Numbered from the stretch's first letter, positions 1-9,200 are shown. The stretch is 64,000 nucleotides of DNA from Campylobacter hominis ATCC BAA-381 (GCF_000017585.1 NC_009714.1:1148663-1212662), one strand, 5' to 3'. The notes: generated from the letters alone by a model not told the origin. Made by a program: numbers and translations.

Positions 1-177
1 GAAACGGCTAAATTTTTAGGACTTGATTTGGGCGAAATTTCAATCGGCAAAATCGCTGATTTTAGCATATTTAACGGCTTTGAAGTAAGCGATGAAAATC
101 AAATCGCGCTTCAAATAATACTTCAAAATAAAAATGTAAAAAAACTATTTATAAAAGGAAAATTATGCGAGTTTTAA
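1..177 (+). CDS. amidohydrolase-family protein, C-terminal end (partial)
   Basis: Frame 1 is open from the window edge to a TAA at 175-177. The visible 58 residues contain a GLDLGEISIGKIADFSIF stretch. That is the typical last beta-segment of metal-dependent amidohydrolases (dihydroorotase / chlorohydrolase / aminofutalosine deaminase superfamily), where a G-x-I-x-x-G-K-x-A-D-x-x-x-F signature precedes the C-terminus. The catalytic core lies outside the window, so the substrate cannot be named. The last 13 bases overlap the sppA start at 165, which suggests translational coupling. In C. jejuni an amidohydrolase gene also precedes the sppA-like gene, consistent with this call. Confidence 0.6.
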   Translation, partial: ETAKFLGLDLGEISIGKIADFSIFNGFEVSDENQIALQIILQNKNVKKLFIKGKLCEF

Positions 178-1040
178 AAGAAATTTTTGGAACTTTAGGT
201 GAAATTTTAGGATTTATCAATAAATATTTTAAAGCTATGATTTTTTTGCTTTTGGTTTATTTGATATTTTTTACCGGTCAAAGCGATGAAATAGAACAGG
301 CAAATCTTGCTGAAATACGCTTAAATGACGCTATAATGGATGCAAATGACGTTTTGGAAAAAATTTATGCTAGCAGCGACAATGAAAATATAAAAGCGGT
401 ACTTTTTAATATCGATAGCCCTGGTGGCGCGCTAAGTCCAAGCGTGGAAATATCTAAAGCGATAAAAGAGCTAAACGAGAAAAAACCTGTAATCGTATAT
501 GCAAGCGGAACAATGGCCAGCGGAAGCTATTTAAGCGGAGTTTGGGCGCGTAAAATTTTAGCAAATGAAGGCTCATTTATAGGCTCTATCGGCGTTATAA
601 TGCAAGGCGCAAATATAGAAAATCTTGCAAATAAAATCGGCATATCTGAGCAAACCGTAAAAGCAGGAGAATATAAGGAAGCCGGCACTTTTATGCGTGC
701 GTGGAATGAAAATGAACGCGAAAGCCTGCAAAATCTTGTGGATAAAAGTTACAGTTTTTTTGTCAATGAAGTAGCGAATGCAAGACATTTAAATATAGAC
801 AATAACGAAACCTGGGCAAATGCACGCGTTTTTTTAGCTGATGATGCTCTGAAATTAGGTTTGGTTGATGAAATTTCAACTTATAAAAGAGCAAAAAACG
901 AAACTGAAAAAATTTCAGGTGTTCTTAATCCGGTTTGGCAAGAAGAGCCGTTTTATGAAAAAATGCTAAAACGTCTTGAAACAAGCACAAAGAGCCAAAT
1001 TTTAGGAACTTTTACAAATAAAATTTTGGCTATAAATTAA
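165..1040 (+). CDS. sppA: signal peptide peptidase SppA (peptidase family S49)
   Basis: Inner-membrane serine protease that degrades cleaved signal peptides and other membrane peptides. The 291-residue protein has one N-terminal membrane segment at about residues 24-38 followed by a periplasmic S49 domain. Residues 81-88 (FNIDSPGG) form the conserved oxyanion-region strand. The Ser-Lys dyad can be placed at Ser119 in GTMASGSYLSG and Lys171 in AGEYKEAG. Its length fits the short half-size bacterial S49 proteases rather than the 618-residue E. coli SppA. The start overlaps the end of the upstream amidohydrolase gene, so the two are probably co-transcribed. The family assignment is firm; the substrate is inferred from the family. 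Confidence 0.87.
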   Translation: MRVLKEIFGTLGEILGFINKYFKAMIFLLLVYLIFFTGQSDEIEQANLAEIRLNDAIMDANDVLEKIYASSDNENIKAVLFNIDSPGGALSPSVEISKAIKELNEKKPVIVYASGTMASGSYLSGVWARKILANEGSFIGSIGVIMQGANIENLANKIGISEQTVKAGEYKEAGTFMRAWNENERESLQNLVDKSYSFFVNEVANARHLNIDNNETWANARVFLADDALKLGLVDEISTYKRAKNETEKISGVLNPVWQEEPFYEKMLKRLETSTKSQILGTFTNKILAIN

Positions 1041-1088
1041 CTTTTTTTGGATATTATTCGAAAAATTTTATTATATGAAAGGGAAAAT

Positions 1089-1661
1089 ATGAAAAAATTT
1101 ACTGTTTTTTTATTAGCTGCTGCCGTAACTTTCACGCTAAATGCGTGTTCGCAAGTAAGCAGCGTTCTTGTATTAAATCCATATACAAGTATGTCTACCG
1201 AAAAATTTAACGCAAATAAAACCGTTTTTGTCGCTTCTATTAATGATAAGCGTCAAAATCAAAGCATCGTAGCAAGCGTAAAAGATAGCAACGGCGATGT
1301 GAATGAGTATGTCACACTTCAAGGTGATTTGGATAAATGGTTCACCGACGCTTTGAAAGCCGAATTAAAAGTGCGTGGAGTTGCCGTAGTGGAAAATGAA
1401 ATAGACGCCGACGCGAAAGCCGACATTGATATCGCAAAAGCGAATGCCGATATTCAAGGATATGACAAAGATAATATGAAAGGTGAATGTGAAATTTTTA
1501 TCACCATTAAAAAAGGTGACACCACATACACAAAACGCGTAGCGCAAAGTCAAAGCGAATTTGCAGCAATTCGAACAGGCGGTGCTTTCACGCCGTTTTT
1601 TGAAAATATGCTTCGCGATGTCGTACAAAAGACAGCCGAACAAATCGCAAACACATTATGA
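1089..1661 (+). CDS. outer-membrane-type lipoprotein, YajG-like
   Basis: I place the start at the ATG at 1089, behind an AAGGGA ribosome site. The frame is open further upstream (to 1047), but only the 1089 start gives a proper signal peptide: MKKFTVFLLAAAVTF followed by the lipobox LNAC, so Cys17 would be lipidated. The mature part (about 170 residues) matches in layout the YajG family: a strand with N-x-K-T-V-F-V, a D-x-R-x-x-Q-S turn, then an alternating strand/helix pattern ending in an amphipathic helix. The function of YajG proteins is unknown. The stop overlaps the next gene by four bases (ATGA), so translation is probably coupled to the ComF-like gene. Confidence 0.7.
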   Translation: MKKFTVFLLAAAVTFTLNACSQVSSVLVLNPYTSMSTEKFNANKTVFVASINDKRQNQSIVASVKDSNGDVNEYVTLQGDLDKWFTDALKAELKVRGVAVVENEIDADAKADIDIAKANADIQGYDKDNMKGECEIFITIKKGDTTYTKRVAQSQSEFAAIRTGGAFTPFFENMLRDVVQKTAEQIANTL

Positions 1662-2359
1662 AATGTGTGTATTGTGAGAAATTCAGCACAAAAATTATCT
1701 GCAAAGACTGCACGAAAATTTTAAGTCAAATTTCAATTGGTCGTCGAAATTTCGGCGACTTTGCAGTCTATTATTTTTATTATTACAGCGAAATTCAAAA
1801 ACTTATTCTTAGCAAACACCATGAATATGGATATTTTGTATATAAAACTTTAGCAAATCTTACATTCAGGCGTTTTACCGAAAAATTTGAAAAAGAAATT
1901 TTATGCTCGCAAGATGGTACGCAAAATATAAACACTCAAAATATAAATGACAATACGTCAAAAGAAAATTTTGAATTAAAAAATGAAAAATTTGCTCCGA
2001 AATTCGGCTGTTTGCATAAAAATCAAACTCTTGCAAACGCCTTGCCGCTTGATGATAATATAAGAAGCGGATATTCTCACACGGCAATTTTAGCCCATGC
2101 CTTGAAATCAAATTTTATAACTCCGATTTATAGGACTTTGCGCGCAAAAAATCACGTAAGTTATGCAGGAAAATCGCTTGCTTTTCGTTTGAAAAATCCT
2201 CGAAATTTTGAAATTTTTAAAAAACCGAAATTTCCGATTATTTTAGTTGATGACATTGTAACGACAGGCTCAAGTTTGCTTGAAGCTAAAAAAACTCTAG
2301 AAAATGCCGGATTTAGCGTGCTTTTCGGACTTGTTTTGGCAAATGCCGAAGAGAATTGA
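1658..2359 (+). CDS. ComF-family phosphoribosyltransferase-like protein
   Basis: A 233-residue protein with an N-terminal zinc-binding pattern (Cys3, Cys6, Cys15, Cys18) and a C-terminal type I PRTase fold. The PRPP-loop signature ILVDDIVTTGSSLLEA lies near residues 195-210. This order, a Cys4 knuckle followed by a PRTase domain, is characteristic of ComF/GntX proteins, which assist uptake or processing of transforming DNA in naturally competent bacteria. The middle (about residues 85-120) is rich in Asn and Lys and looks like a species-specific linker. It starts inside the stop codon of the lipoprotein gene. Family confident; a competence role is only inferred. Confidence 0.75.
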   Translation: MKCVYCEKFSTKIICKDCTKILSQISIGRRNFGDFAVYYFYYYSEIQKLILSKHHEYGYFVYKTLANLTFRRFTEKFEKEILCSQDGTQNINTQNINDNTSKENFELKNEKFAPKFGCLHKNQTLANALPLDDNIRSGYSHTAILAHALKSNFITPIYRTLRAKNHVSYAGKSLAFRLKNPRNFEIFKKPKFPIILVDDIVTTGSSLLEAKKTLENAGFSVLFGLVLANAEEN

Positions 2360-2852
2360 AATTTTATTTATATCGGTAATTTTTCATAATTTTAATTATT
2401 TTTTAAATCAAAAGTTGCTAAAAATTTTAAAATTAAAATGATTTCAGATACAAAATTAAACGAACTTTCAAAAACAGTTAAACTCTAATTAAATGTTTGA
2501 ATTGATATTTTTCAGATAAATAAAACTCCAAAAGTTTTTACAAAATCATCAGGCACTAAAAAGAAAAATATTCTGAAATTATTAAAAATTATTTCTAAAA
2601 AAGCTATTTTAAAGAAAATTTATCAGCTTAGATAAAAATCTTATGAAAGCGATTTATACTGAAAAATTGATTTTATAATAAATGAAAAGTTTTAAAAGTT
2701 TGATTTTACTTCTAAACGTTTTGCTATAAAATTTTCAGCAAGATATTTTGAAATTTAAAGCTTTGATTTGTATTTTCATAATTTAAAACATATTTAATAA
2801 TTCATATATTTTTCAAAAAATAGACCAAAATTTTAAAAAATCAAATGTCATT
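2360..2852. other. AT-rich intergenic stretch without a recognisable gene
   Basis: About 490 bases between the converging comF-like and hisD genes. I see only short open frames with frequent stops on both strands. The sequence is dominated by A/T runs. No tRNA, repeat or mobile-element end is visible apart from the hisD terminator at the right edge. Confidence 0.6.
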
Positions 2853-2881
2853 AAATTTCAAGGCAAGATGCCTTGAAATTT
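2853..2881 (-). terminator. strong intrinsic terminator after hisD
   Basis: A perfect 13-bp inverted repeat (AAATTTCAAGGCA / TGCCTTGAAATTT) with a three-base AGA loop. It begins at the hisD stop codon on the minus strand. It closes the peb4-to-hisD operon and may also stop leftover plus-strand transcription. Confidence 0.85.
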
Positions 2882-4166
2882 ATTTTTTATAGCGAATTTT
2901 AACGGAAAGTTTGTGAGCTCCAAGACCTTCTGCGTCAGCTAATGCCATACAAGCTTCACCAAGTTCGTCAATCGCGGTTTTATTTAAAGATATAATCGAA
3001 CTTCGTTTTATAAAATTATAAACTCCAAGAGGTGAGAAAAATCTCGCACTTCCGCCTGTTGGAAGCGTGTGATTAGGACCTGCCAAATAATCTCCCATAG
3101 CTTCAGGCGTAAAATGTCCTAAAAATATCGCTCCTGCGTGTTTTATTTTAGGCAAAAGCTCATAAGCATTGTCTGTTGCGATTTCAAGGTGCTCTACAGC
3201 CAGTTCGTTCATCAAATCAACCGCTTCGTTTAAATCTTTTGCAACAACGAAAGCTGCTTTATTCTCAATGCTTTTTCGTGCTATATTTTCGCGTTTTAAA
3301 GTCGGTAAAATTTCATAAATTTCGTTCTTTACAGCTTTTGCAAACTCTTCACTCACACAAACCATAAGCGCGCTTGCGATTTCATCATGTTCGGCTTGAG
3401 AAAGTAAATCAACGGCTGTATTGTGTATATCGGCACTTTCATCAGCTATAACGCCAATTTCGCTTGGTCCAGCTATCATATCGACATTTACATCTCCAAA
3501 AACAAGTCTTTTCGCAGTCGCCACAAAAATATTTCCGGGACCTGTAATAACATCAACCTTTTTTACACTTTGAGTACCGTATGCCATCGCAGCAATCGCA
3601 CTTGCGCCACCGATTTTATAAGCTTCTTTAATTCCTAAAACATGCATTGCGGCGAGCAAAAGTTCATTTACAACTCCTCCGACCGCCGGAGTACAGACGC
3701 AAATTTCGCCAACCCCTGCAACAATCGCCGGAATAGTGTTCATCAGAAGTGAGCTTGGATAAGCGGCTTTTCCGCCAGGTATATAAAGTCCTGCGCGATC
3801 TACAGGTGTGATTTTTTGACCAAGCATTGAGCCGTTTTTTTCAAATGTCATCCAACTTTTTTCAAGTTGCTTTTCGTGATAGTTAAAAATGCGTTCATAT
3901 GCTATTTTAAGAGCATTTTTTAAGTTTTGGCTTAAAATTTCATAAGCATTTTTCATCTCTTCCTGTGAAATTGCCAAATTATTATTTACTTCCCATTTGT
4001 CAAATTTCGCGATATGCCTTGCGACTGCTTCATTACCCTCTTTTCTGATTTCAGCGATTATATTTGAAACTATAGGCATTACTTTTTCCACATCCATATC
4101 GCTTCTATGCACTATTTTTGCGAATTCAGCTTTAAAATTTGCATCAGTTGATTTTAAAATTTTCAT
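2880..4166 (-). CDS. hisD: histidinol dehydrogenase
   Basis: Catalyses the last two steps of histidine synthesis, the NAD-dependent oxidation of L-histidinol to L-histidine. The length of 428 residues is standard. The family landmarks are present: GPGNIFVATAKRLV and AGPSEIGVIAD in the nucleotide-binding region, the zinc ligands in SQAEHDE and in GDYLAGPNHTLPTGG, and the catalytic Glu-His pair in AVEHLEI. It is the last gene of a minus-strand run, 24 bases after the PLP-dependent deaminase gene, and is followed directly by a perfect hairpin. No other his genes are in this window, so the histidine genes are at least partly scattered. Confidence 0.97.
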   Translation of the reverse strand: MKILKSTDANFKAEFAKIVHRSDMDVEKVMPIVSNIIAEIRKEGNEAVARHIAKFDKWEVNNNLAISQEEMKNAYEILSQNLKNALKIAYERIFNYHEKQLEKSWMTFEKNGSMLGQKITPVDRAGLYIPGGKAAYPSSLLMNTIPAIVAGVGEICVCTPAVGGVVNELLLAAMHVLGIKEAYKIGGASAIAAMAYGTQSVKKVDVITGPGNIFVATAKRLVFGDVNVDMIAGPSEIGVIADESADIHNTAVDLLSQAEHDEIASALMVCVSEEFAKAVKNEIYEILPTLKRENIARKSIENKAAFVVAKDLNEAVDLMNELAVEHLEIATDNAYELLPKIKHAGAIFLGHFTPEAMGDYLAGPNHTLPTGGSARFFSPLGVYNFIKRSSIISLNKTAIDELGEACMALADAEGLGAHKLSVKIRYKK

Positions 4167-4190
4167 TATCTCTCCTAAAATTTTTGTTTA

Positions 4191-5057
4191 TTATAACTTA
4201 AATTTCCGCTTATAACGCTTTAATTGCGTTTCATTGCCTAAAATTCCACCTTGATGAATATATAAAATTTCATTTTTAAAGCGCGATAAACTTTTAAAAA
4301 GCGCTAAAAAACCGACAGGATCATATATAAGATCAAATTCTATTTTGCTTTGAGCGCAAACTTCCTTCCAAATTTTGAATAAAATAGGATTTGGTTTTGC
4401 AAAATGGAATTTCGTTCCGGCGCTTAAAATTTCAACTTTTGCATTTGGGGCGAGTTTTAAAATTTGCTCATTTAGAAATTTCTCGTCCGCCACGCAAGGC
4501 GTGCTGAAAACGTTAAATTTGGCATTTTTAGCTAAAAATGCGGCACTTGCACCCGTGCCGCTCGGCAAAAAAATATCGAATTTTATATTTTTTTTATCGG
4601 CGAAATTTTCAATTTCCTCTGCCTGTTTTATAAAACCGAACTCAGCTTCACTTTGCGCCACGCCCTCTTCTATAAAAAGTGTTTTTTTATCCATAAGCGA
4701 AAGCGCAAAATCTCTGCGATTTTCATGTTCGTAAAATTTCATACCGTTTTCAAGTGCATTTTTAAAATTTCCGCAAGGATTTTCGCGCAAAAATGAACTC
4801 AAATGTTCGCTTACATAATGAAATTCAAGCCTTTTAATCTTTGCAAAAACGCTCATTGACTGCATTGCATTGCTTTGAGAAGATCCGAAAGATACTATTT
4901 TGTCGTATTTACTAAGATCGGTATTTAGAAAATATGCGAGTTTGCGCGCTTTATTTCCGTTAAAAACTCCCAATAAATCATCGCGCAAAACCCAAATTCC
5001 GCGTCCGAAAAGTGAAATTTGCTGAAATTTTTCGCCGTCTTTTTTAAAATCTTGCAA
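4191..5057 (-). CDS. PLP-dependent ACC deaminase / D-cysteine desulfhydrase-family protein
   Basis: A fold-type II PLP enzyme of 288 residues. The motif NGNKARKLAYFL carries the predicted Schiff-base lysine, and SFGSSQSNAMQS follows as in the ACC deaminase / D-cysteine desulfhydrase family. The LPSGTGASAAFLA stretch fits the phosphate-binding loop. Members act on D-cysteine or 1-aminocyclopropane-1-carboxylate; which substrate is used cannot be decided here, and true ACC deaminase activity is rare in host-associated bacteria. At 288 residues it is shorter than the usual ~330. It lies 5 bases after the OmpA-like gene and 24 before hisD in the same operon. Confidence 0.72.
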   Translation of the reverse strand: MQDFKKDGEKFQQISLFGRGIWVLRDDLLGVFNGNKARKLAYFLNTDLSKYDKIVSFGSSQSNAMQSMSVFAKIKRLEFHYVSEHLSSFLRENPCGNFKNALENGMKFYEHENRRDFALSLMDKKTLFIEEGVAQSEAEFGFIKQAEEIENFADKKNIKFDIFLPSGTGASAAFLAKNAKFNVFSTPCVADEKFLNEQILKLAPNAKVEILSAGTKFHFAKPNPILFKIWKEVCAQSKIEFDLIYDPVGFLALFKSLSRFKNEILYIHQGGILGNETQLKRYKRKFKL

Positions 5058-5062
5058 AAATT

Positions 5063-6076
5063 TTACTCGCTTTTTGTGGCGTTTGTATCATATTCCAAAA
5101 ATTTTTGAATCTCGTTTATAGCTTCTTTGTTCGATAGCGTAAATTTTATTTCAATACGGCGGCTTGCGTCTTTATCTTCTACACCATCGCGCAAAACAGG
5201 CGACATAAAACTTTTTCCGCTTGCAATTATATATTTTTTCAGTCTATCATCTTTATTCCATGAATTTATGAAATCCATCACGGCAAAAGCTCTATTTTGC
5301 GATAAAGCAAGATTGTAAATATAATCTCCGTCGCTGTCCGTGTGACCTTCTATAATAATTTGATCTAGATTTTGTCTTATTTCATCATTATTTAAAAGTG
5401 CATTAAAATATCCTTGCAGGCTTCTTTTTAATTCATTTTTTATATCATCTTTTATAGCCCATGAACCTTTATCAAAAAGAACTGACGATGATAAAGTAAG
5501 AGCTCCGTTATTGTCGATTTTGACGCTATTTCCAAGTTTTTCTCGAATATCGGTTATAACTTTTACTTTCATTCCGGTTAAATTTCTTATGCGATTTTTT
5601 GTAACGTTTAAGTCGTGTAGAATTTTATTGAAATCACTTTCTTTTTGTGTAAGTTTATCAAGCAAAAATGCGATTTTAGTATCGTTTTCACTAATTATTT
5701 CAACATTTTTATTTATTGTTTTATTTAAATCAAAATTTTCATCTTTCAGCTTTTTTGCCATCTCTTCAAGATCTTCAATTTGTATAAAATAAATAGAATT
5801 TTGCTTTCTAAGACCTTCATTTTCTACATTTAATTTATCAAGTTTGTCGGCAAAAATCTTATTCAGCGCTTCAAGTTCAGCGCTTTTTTTCTTACTGTCC
5901 TGAAGACTTGAGAGAACATTTGCGAAGTTTTGTTGCGTTTTTTGAAGATCTGTTTGAGTTAAAAAATATTTTACAATAATCCCGCCTACAAGCAAAACAA
6001 AAACAAACAAAAGCCCGGCCATTAAATCCGCATAAGCAATCCAAAAAGTTGATTTTTCTTCGTTATTATTTTTCAT
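5063..6076 (-). CDS. OmpA/MotB-family membrane protein (partner of the MotA/TolQ-like protein)
   Basis: 337 residues with the MotB layout: a short cytoplasmic N-terminus, one membrane helix at about residues 12-34 (WIAYADLMAGLLFVFVLLVG, with the aspartate typical of proton-channel stators), a long periplasmic coiled coil (about 40-150), then an OmpA-like peptidoglycan-binding domain. That domain includes IIIEGHTDSDGDYIYNLALS and the SQNRAFAVMDF helix. Its start overlaps the end of the MotA-like gene by 11 bases, so the pair is translated together. C. jejuni has an equivalent pair (Cj0598-Cj0599) in the same place after fba. It is not the flagellar MotB, which normally lies beside motA elsewhere. 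Function unknown. Confidence 0.8.
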   Translation of the reverse strand: MKNNNEEKSTFWIAYADLMAGLLFVFVLLVGGIIVKYFLTQTDLQKTQQNFANVLSSLQDSKKKSAELEALNKIFADKLDKLNVENEGLRKQNSIYFIQIEDLEEMAKKLKDENFDLNKTINKNVEIISENDTKIAFLLDKLTQKESDFNKILHDLNVTKNRIRNLTGMKVKVITDIREKLGNSVKIDNNGALTLSSSVLFDKGSWAIKDDIKNELKRSLQGYFNALLNNDEIRQNLDQIIIEGHTDSDGDYIYNLALSQNRAFAVMDFINSWNKDDRLKKYIIASGKSFMSPVLRDGVEDKDASRRIEIKFTLSNKEAINEIQKFLEYDTNATKSE

Positions 6077-7238
6077 CTGCTTTGTCTAAATTGGATAAAG
6101 TTTGTTGCAAACGATTGATTATTTCGTCATTGGCGCTTTCAAGCTCATCCTGATCAAAAATTTTTTCTATTTTTTTTGTATTTTCATTTATGGAATTTTT
6201 AAAATCAGCACTGAATTTTGACAACTCATCTATAAATTTTTCTATAGAATTTGAAAATTTTTCTATTTTTTCATCTTTTGAATTTTCGTTTCTATTTAAA
6301 TTATATATTATGTTTTGCAAAATATTTGAAATTTCATTGTAACTTTTCGCTGTGCTTGATATATCGATTTTTTTAAGCATTTCGTTTATTGATTTTAATT
6401 TTTCATTGCTTTCTTTTAAAATTTCTCTTTCACTATCTAAAATTTCATCTAAATTTTTAATCTTTTGATTTAAAGTATTATTTAATTTATCGCTAAAATC
6501 GCTATTTAAATTGGAAATTATGCTTTTGTTCGTTTGAAGATTCGCATTTAAAATTTCACTTAAATAGCATTCTGTAATCTCATGCTCTTCCCAAAAGAAA
6601 TTTTTGGTTGCATTTTTATAGCGAATGATAAGTTTTTGAAATTTGCTTATTCCTTTTTTTTCAAAATAAAGCCACCAAATGGCAAGAAAAATTCCGTAAA
6701 TAGATATGTAAAATGCTGTTCCTACGCCACTTAAAAGTTGAGAAATTTCTTTTTCAAGCATATTGATATTTTGAGATGAAAACTCCGGCATAGAAATAGC
6801 AATGCTGATAAAAGTTCCTAAAATTCCAAACATAGGAAAAATCATCGTAGCCACAGACGAATAATTTTCATTTCGCAAATTATTTGAATAAAAATCAGCA
6901 AAATTTTCAAAACTTACGCTTGATTTTTTCTTATTTGCAATAATTAAAAGATGTGACATTATAAAGCTTTTAAGTTTTATTTTAAAATTATCGATTTTAT
7001 TTTCAAAAGCTCTGCAGCCATATTCAGCATTTTGGCGGGCTAAAATCAAAGCGATAATTAAAAGCACTGTAAGCATCAATATGGAATGAAGTTCAACTTT
7101 TAATGAAATTACACCAAAAAAGCCAAGCAAAAAAATAGCAAAAACCAAAACAGGAACTGAAATTATTTTTAAATAAACAAAAATCAGCGGCTGATTTGAA
7201 TTTTCAGGTAAATTTAGTTCTATACTGTCATTTTCCAT
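6066..7238 (-). CDS. MotA/TolQ/ExbB-family proton-channel protein with long C-terminal coiled coil
   Basis: 390 residues. Two hydrophobic helices lie at the N-terminus (about 18-40 and 48-66). A second pair lies around residues 130-185, with the MotA/TolQ-type segments SVATMIFPMFGILGTFISIAI and LLSGVGTAFYISIYGIFLAIWWLYF. The remaining ~190 residues form a charged cytoplasmic tail with heptad-like Leu/Ile spacing, reading as an extended coiled coil. The combination of a 5-helix ion channel with a long tail plus an OmpA partner resembles ZorA/ZorB of the Zorya defence systems. However, no ZorC/D/E-type gene is nearby, and the pair sits in a conserved housekeeping operon. I infer a proton-driven motor of unknown task at the cell wall. 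Confidence 0.78.
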   Translation of the reverse strand: MENDSIELNLPENSNQPLIFVYLKIISVPVLVFAIFLLGFFGVISLKVELHSILMLTVLLIIALILARQNAEYGCRAFENKIDNFKIKLKSFIMSHLLIIANKKKSSVSFENFADFYSNNLRNENYSSVATMIFPMFGILGTFISIAISMPEFSSQNINMLEKEISQLLSGVGTAFYISIYGIFLAIWWLYFEKKGISKFQKLIIRYKNATKNFFWEEHEITECYLSEILNANLQTNKSIISNLNSDFSDKLNNTLNQKIKNLDEILDSEREILKESNEKLKSINEMLKKIDISSTAKSYNEISNILQNIIYNLNRNENSKDEKIEKFSNSIEKFIDELSKFSADFKNSINENTKKIEKIFDQDELESANDEIINRLQQTLSNLDKADEK

Positions 7239-7247
7239 TGTTTTTGC

Positions 7248-8312
7248 CTAATTTTTATTTATAGCATTAAGATTCTCGAAAGCTTCAAGTAATCTTTTTA
7301 CCATACTTTCTTCACCTTTGCGAAGCCATTTTCTAGGATCGTAGTATTTTTTATTAGGTTTATCGGCTCCATCCGGATTTCCGATTTGACCTTGCAAATA
7401 CGGACGATTTTGTGCTTCATAATCGCGTACGCCATCCCAAAACGCCCATTGTGTATCGGTGTCGATATTCATTTTAACAACGCCGTAACTTACAGCATCT
7501 TTTATATCTTTTTCATCACTTCCGCTTCCACCGTGAAATACAAATTTTACAGGTTTTTTATCTTTTAAATTAAATTTTTTGGCGACGTATTCTTGAGAAT
7601 TTTTAAGAATTTCAGGTCTTAAAATTACGTTTCCCGGTTTATAAACGCCATGAACATTTCCGAAACTGGCTGCAATACTGAAATTTGAGCTTATTTTTGA
7701 AAGTCTTTCATAAGCTAAAGCAACGTCTGATGGTTGTGTGTAAAGTTTTTTATTATCCACATTCGTATTATCCACGCCGTCTTCTTCGCCACCAGTAACT
7801 CCAAGCTCGATTTCAAGAGCGATTCCAAGTTCACTTAGAATTTTTAAATATTTTTCGCTGATTGAAATATTATCTTCCAAACTCTCTTCGCTGAGATCAA
7901 GCATATGCGAGCTGAAAAGTGGAGTAGAAAATTTTGCTTTATTATCGCGGTTTGCTTGTATTAAACCGTCAATCCAAGGCAAAAGTTTACGTGCTGCGTG
8001 ATCTGTGTGCAAAATTACAGCTACGCCATAATATTTTGCCAATGTATGAACTTGCCTTGCACCGGCTACAGCGCCCATAATTGCTGCATTTTCGCAAACT
8101 TTACCGGCATAAAAACCGGCCCCGCCATTTGAAAATTGGATAATTACAGGTGAATTCGCTTTTTTTGCACTTTCCAAAACGGCGTTTATAGAATTGCTTC
8201 CTACTACATTTACGGCAGGAATAGCAAAGCCTTCTGCTTGCGCATATTTATAGACTTTATTTACATCATCACCAAATAAAACGCCCGGTTTTACAATATC
8301 TAAAACGCCCAT
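7248..8312 (-). CDS. fba: class II fructose-bisphosphate aldolase
   Basis: Zinc-dependent aldolase that interconverts fructose-1,6-bisphosphate with dihydroxyacetone phosphate and glyceraldehyde-3-phosphate. Campylobacter mostly uses it in the gluconeogenic direction. The protein has 354 residues. The metal-site signature HTDHAARKLLPWIDG, the glycine-rich phosphate loop FVFHGGSGSDEKDI, the ASFGNVHGVYKPGNV segment and the C-terminal NKKYYDPRKWLRKGE helix all fit class II type A enzymes such as E. coli FbaA. It lies 11 bases after peb4 and 10 before the MotA-like gene, in the same transcription unit. Confidence 0.96.
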   Translation of the reverse strand: MGVLDIVKPGVLFGDDVNKVYKYAQAEGFAIPAVNVVGSNSINAVLESAKKANSPVIIQFSNGGAGFYAGKVCENAAIMGAVAGARQVHTLAKYYGVAVILHTDHAARKLLPWIDGLIQANRDNKAKFSTPLFSSHMLDLSEESLEDNISISEKYLKILSELGIALEIELGVTGGEEDGVDNTNVDNKKLYTQPSDVALAYERLSKISSNFSIAASFGNVHGVYKPGNVILRPEILKNSQEYVAKKFNLKDKKPVKFVFHGGSGSDEKDIKDAVSYGVVKMNIDTDTQWAFWDGVRDYEAQNRPYLQGQIGNPDGADKPNKKYYDPRKWLRKGEESMVKRLLEAFENLNAINKN

Positions 8313-8323
8313 TTTATAACTCC

Positions 8324-9139
8324 TTATTTATATTCCACTTTTGCTTTTGCACGCAAATCTTTAGCTTCTTTTGTAATGGTTTCTTTTAATTTTTCTTGTT
8401 TTAAAATATTTTCAATTGTAGGTTTTGCTTCACTAAAAGTAGCTTGATGAGCATCTTTTGCATCTTCTTTCAAAATTACATGGTATCCGAATTGCGTTTT
8501 TACAGGTTTTAATGAAATTTCACCTTTTTTAAGAGCTTTTGCAGCATCATAAAAAGGTTTTACCATTTGATGTTCACTAAACCAACCAAGTGCACCGCCT
8601 GTTTGTCTTGCAGCAGGTTCGAGCGATTTTTGAGCGGCTGTGATGGCAAAATTTTTAACCAAATCATCACCTTTAAAATTTTTAAGATCATTTATTATAG
8701 TTTTCGCTTCGGCTTCCGTTTTTACCAAAATATGACCAGCTTTTATTTGAGCAGGTTGCATAAATTTAGCTTTATTTTTATCATAAAAAGCTTTTATATC
8801 ATTTTCAGCCACTTTTATATTTTTAGCTTTTTCCTCTTGCCAAAGTCTTATAGTTAACATCTCTTTTGCTAATTCAAGTTCTCTATTGAATCTTTCACCT
8901 TTTGCGACACCGCTATCTTTCGCCTCTTTCAATAAAAGTTGTTGCATTATTGATCTTTCCAAAATCTCTTTTTTGATATTATCCGGAAGTTTTGATATAT
9001 CTACATTCGGACCAAGTCCTGCTACTATCGGAGCTATTTCACGTTCTGTTATATCCATACCGTTTACAGTTGCAAAAACTGTGGCATTTAGACTGACTGC
9101 AGCCACCAAAGACAAAGTTGAGAATAAAATTTTATTCAT
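8324..9139 (-). CDS. peb4: periplasmic peptidyl-prolyl isomerase / chaperone, PEB4 (Cbf2) family
   Basis: 271 residues with a cleavable signal peptide (MNKILFSTLSLVAAVSLNA, residues 1-19). A SurA-like N-terminal helical chaperone region follows, with a parvulin (PpiC) domain at about residues 125-225, including QIKAGHILVKTEAEAK, GGALGWFSEHQMVKPF and KTQFGYHVILKED. In C. jejuni the orthologous PEB4 is an abundant antigen that assists folding of outer-membrane proteins. It is the first gene of the minus-strand operon running to hisD and is divergently arranged from nth, as in C. jejuni. Confidence 0.92.
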   Translation of the reverse strand: MNKILFSTLSLVAAVSLNATVFATVNGMDITEREIAPIVAGLGPNVDISKLPDNIKKEILERSIMQQLLLKEAKDSGVAKGERFNRELELAKEMLTIRLWQEEKAKNIKVAENDIKAFYDKNKAKFMQPAQIKAGHILVKTEAEAKTIINDLKNFKGDDLVKNFAITAAQKSLEPAARQTGGALGWFSEHQMVKPFYDAAKALKKGEISLKPVKTQFGYHVILKEDAKDAHQATFSEAKPTIENILKQEKLKETITKEAKDLRAKAKVEYK

Positions 9140-9200
9140 TTTCTTTCCTTAATTTTAAAAATTAAGCTGTGATTATAGCCAAAAGTTGTAAATATTTAGC

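Noticed and set aside
5063-7238. Zorya-type anti-phage system
   Set aside because: Only the motor-like pair is present; no helicase or nuclease partner, and the pair is part of a conserved housekeeping operon.
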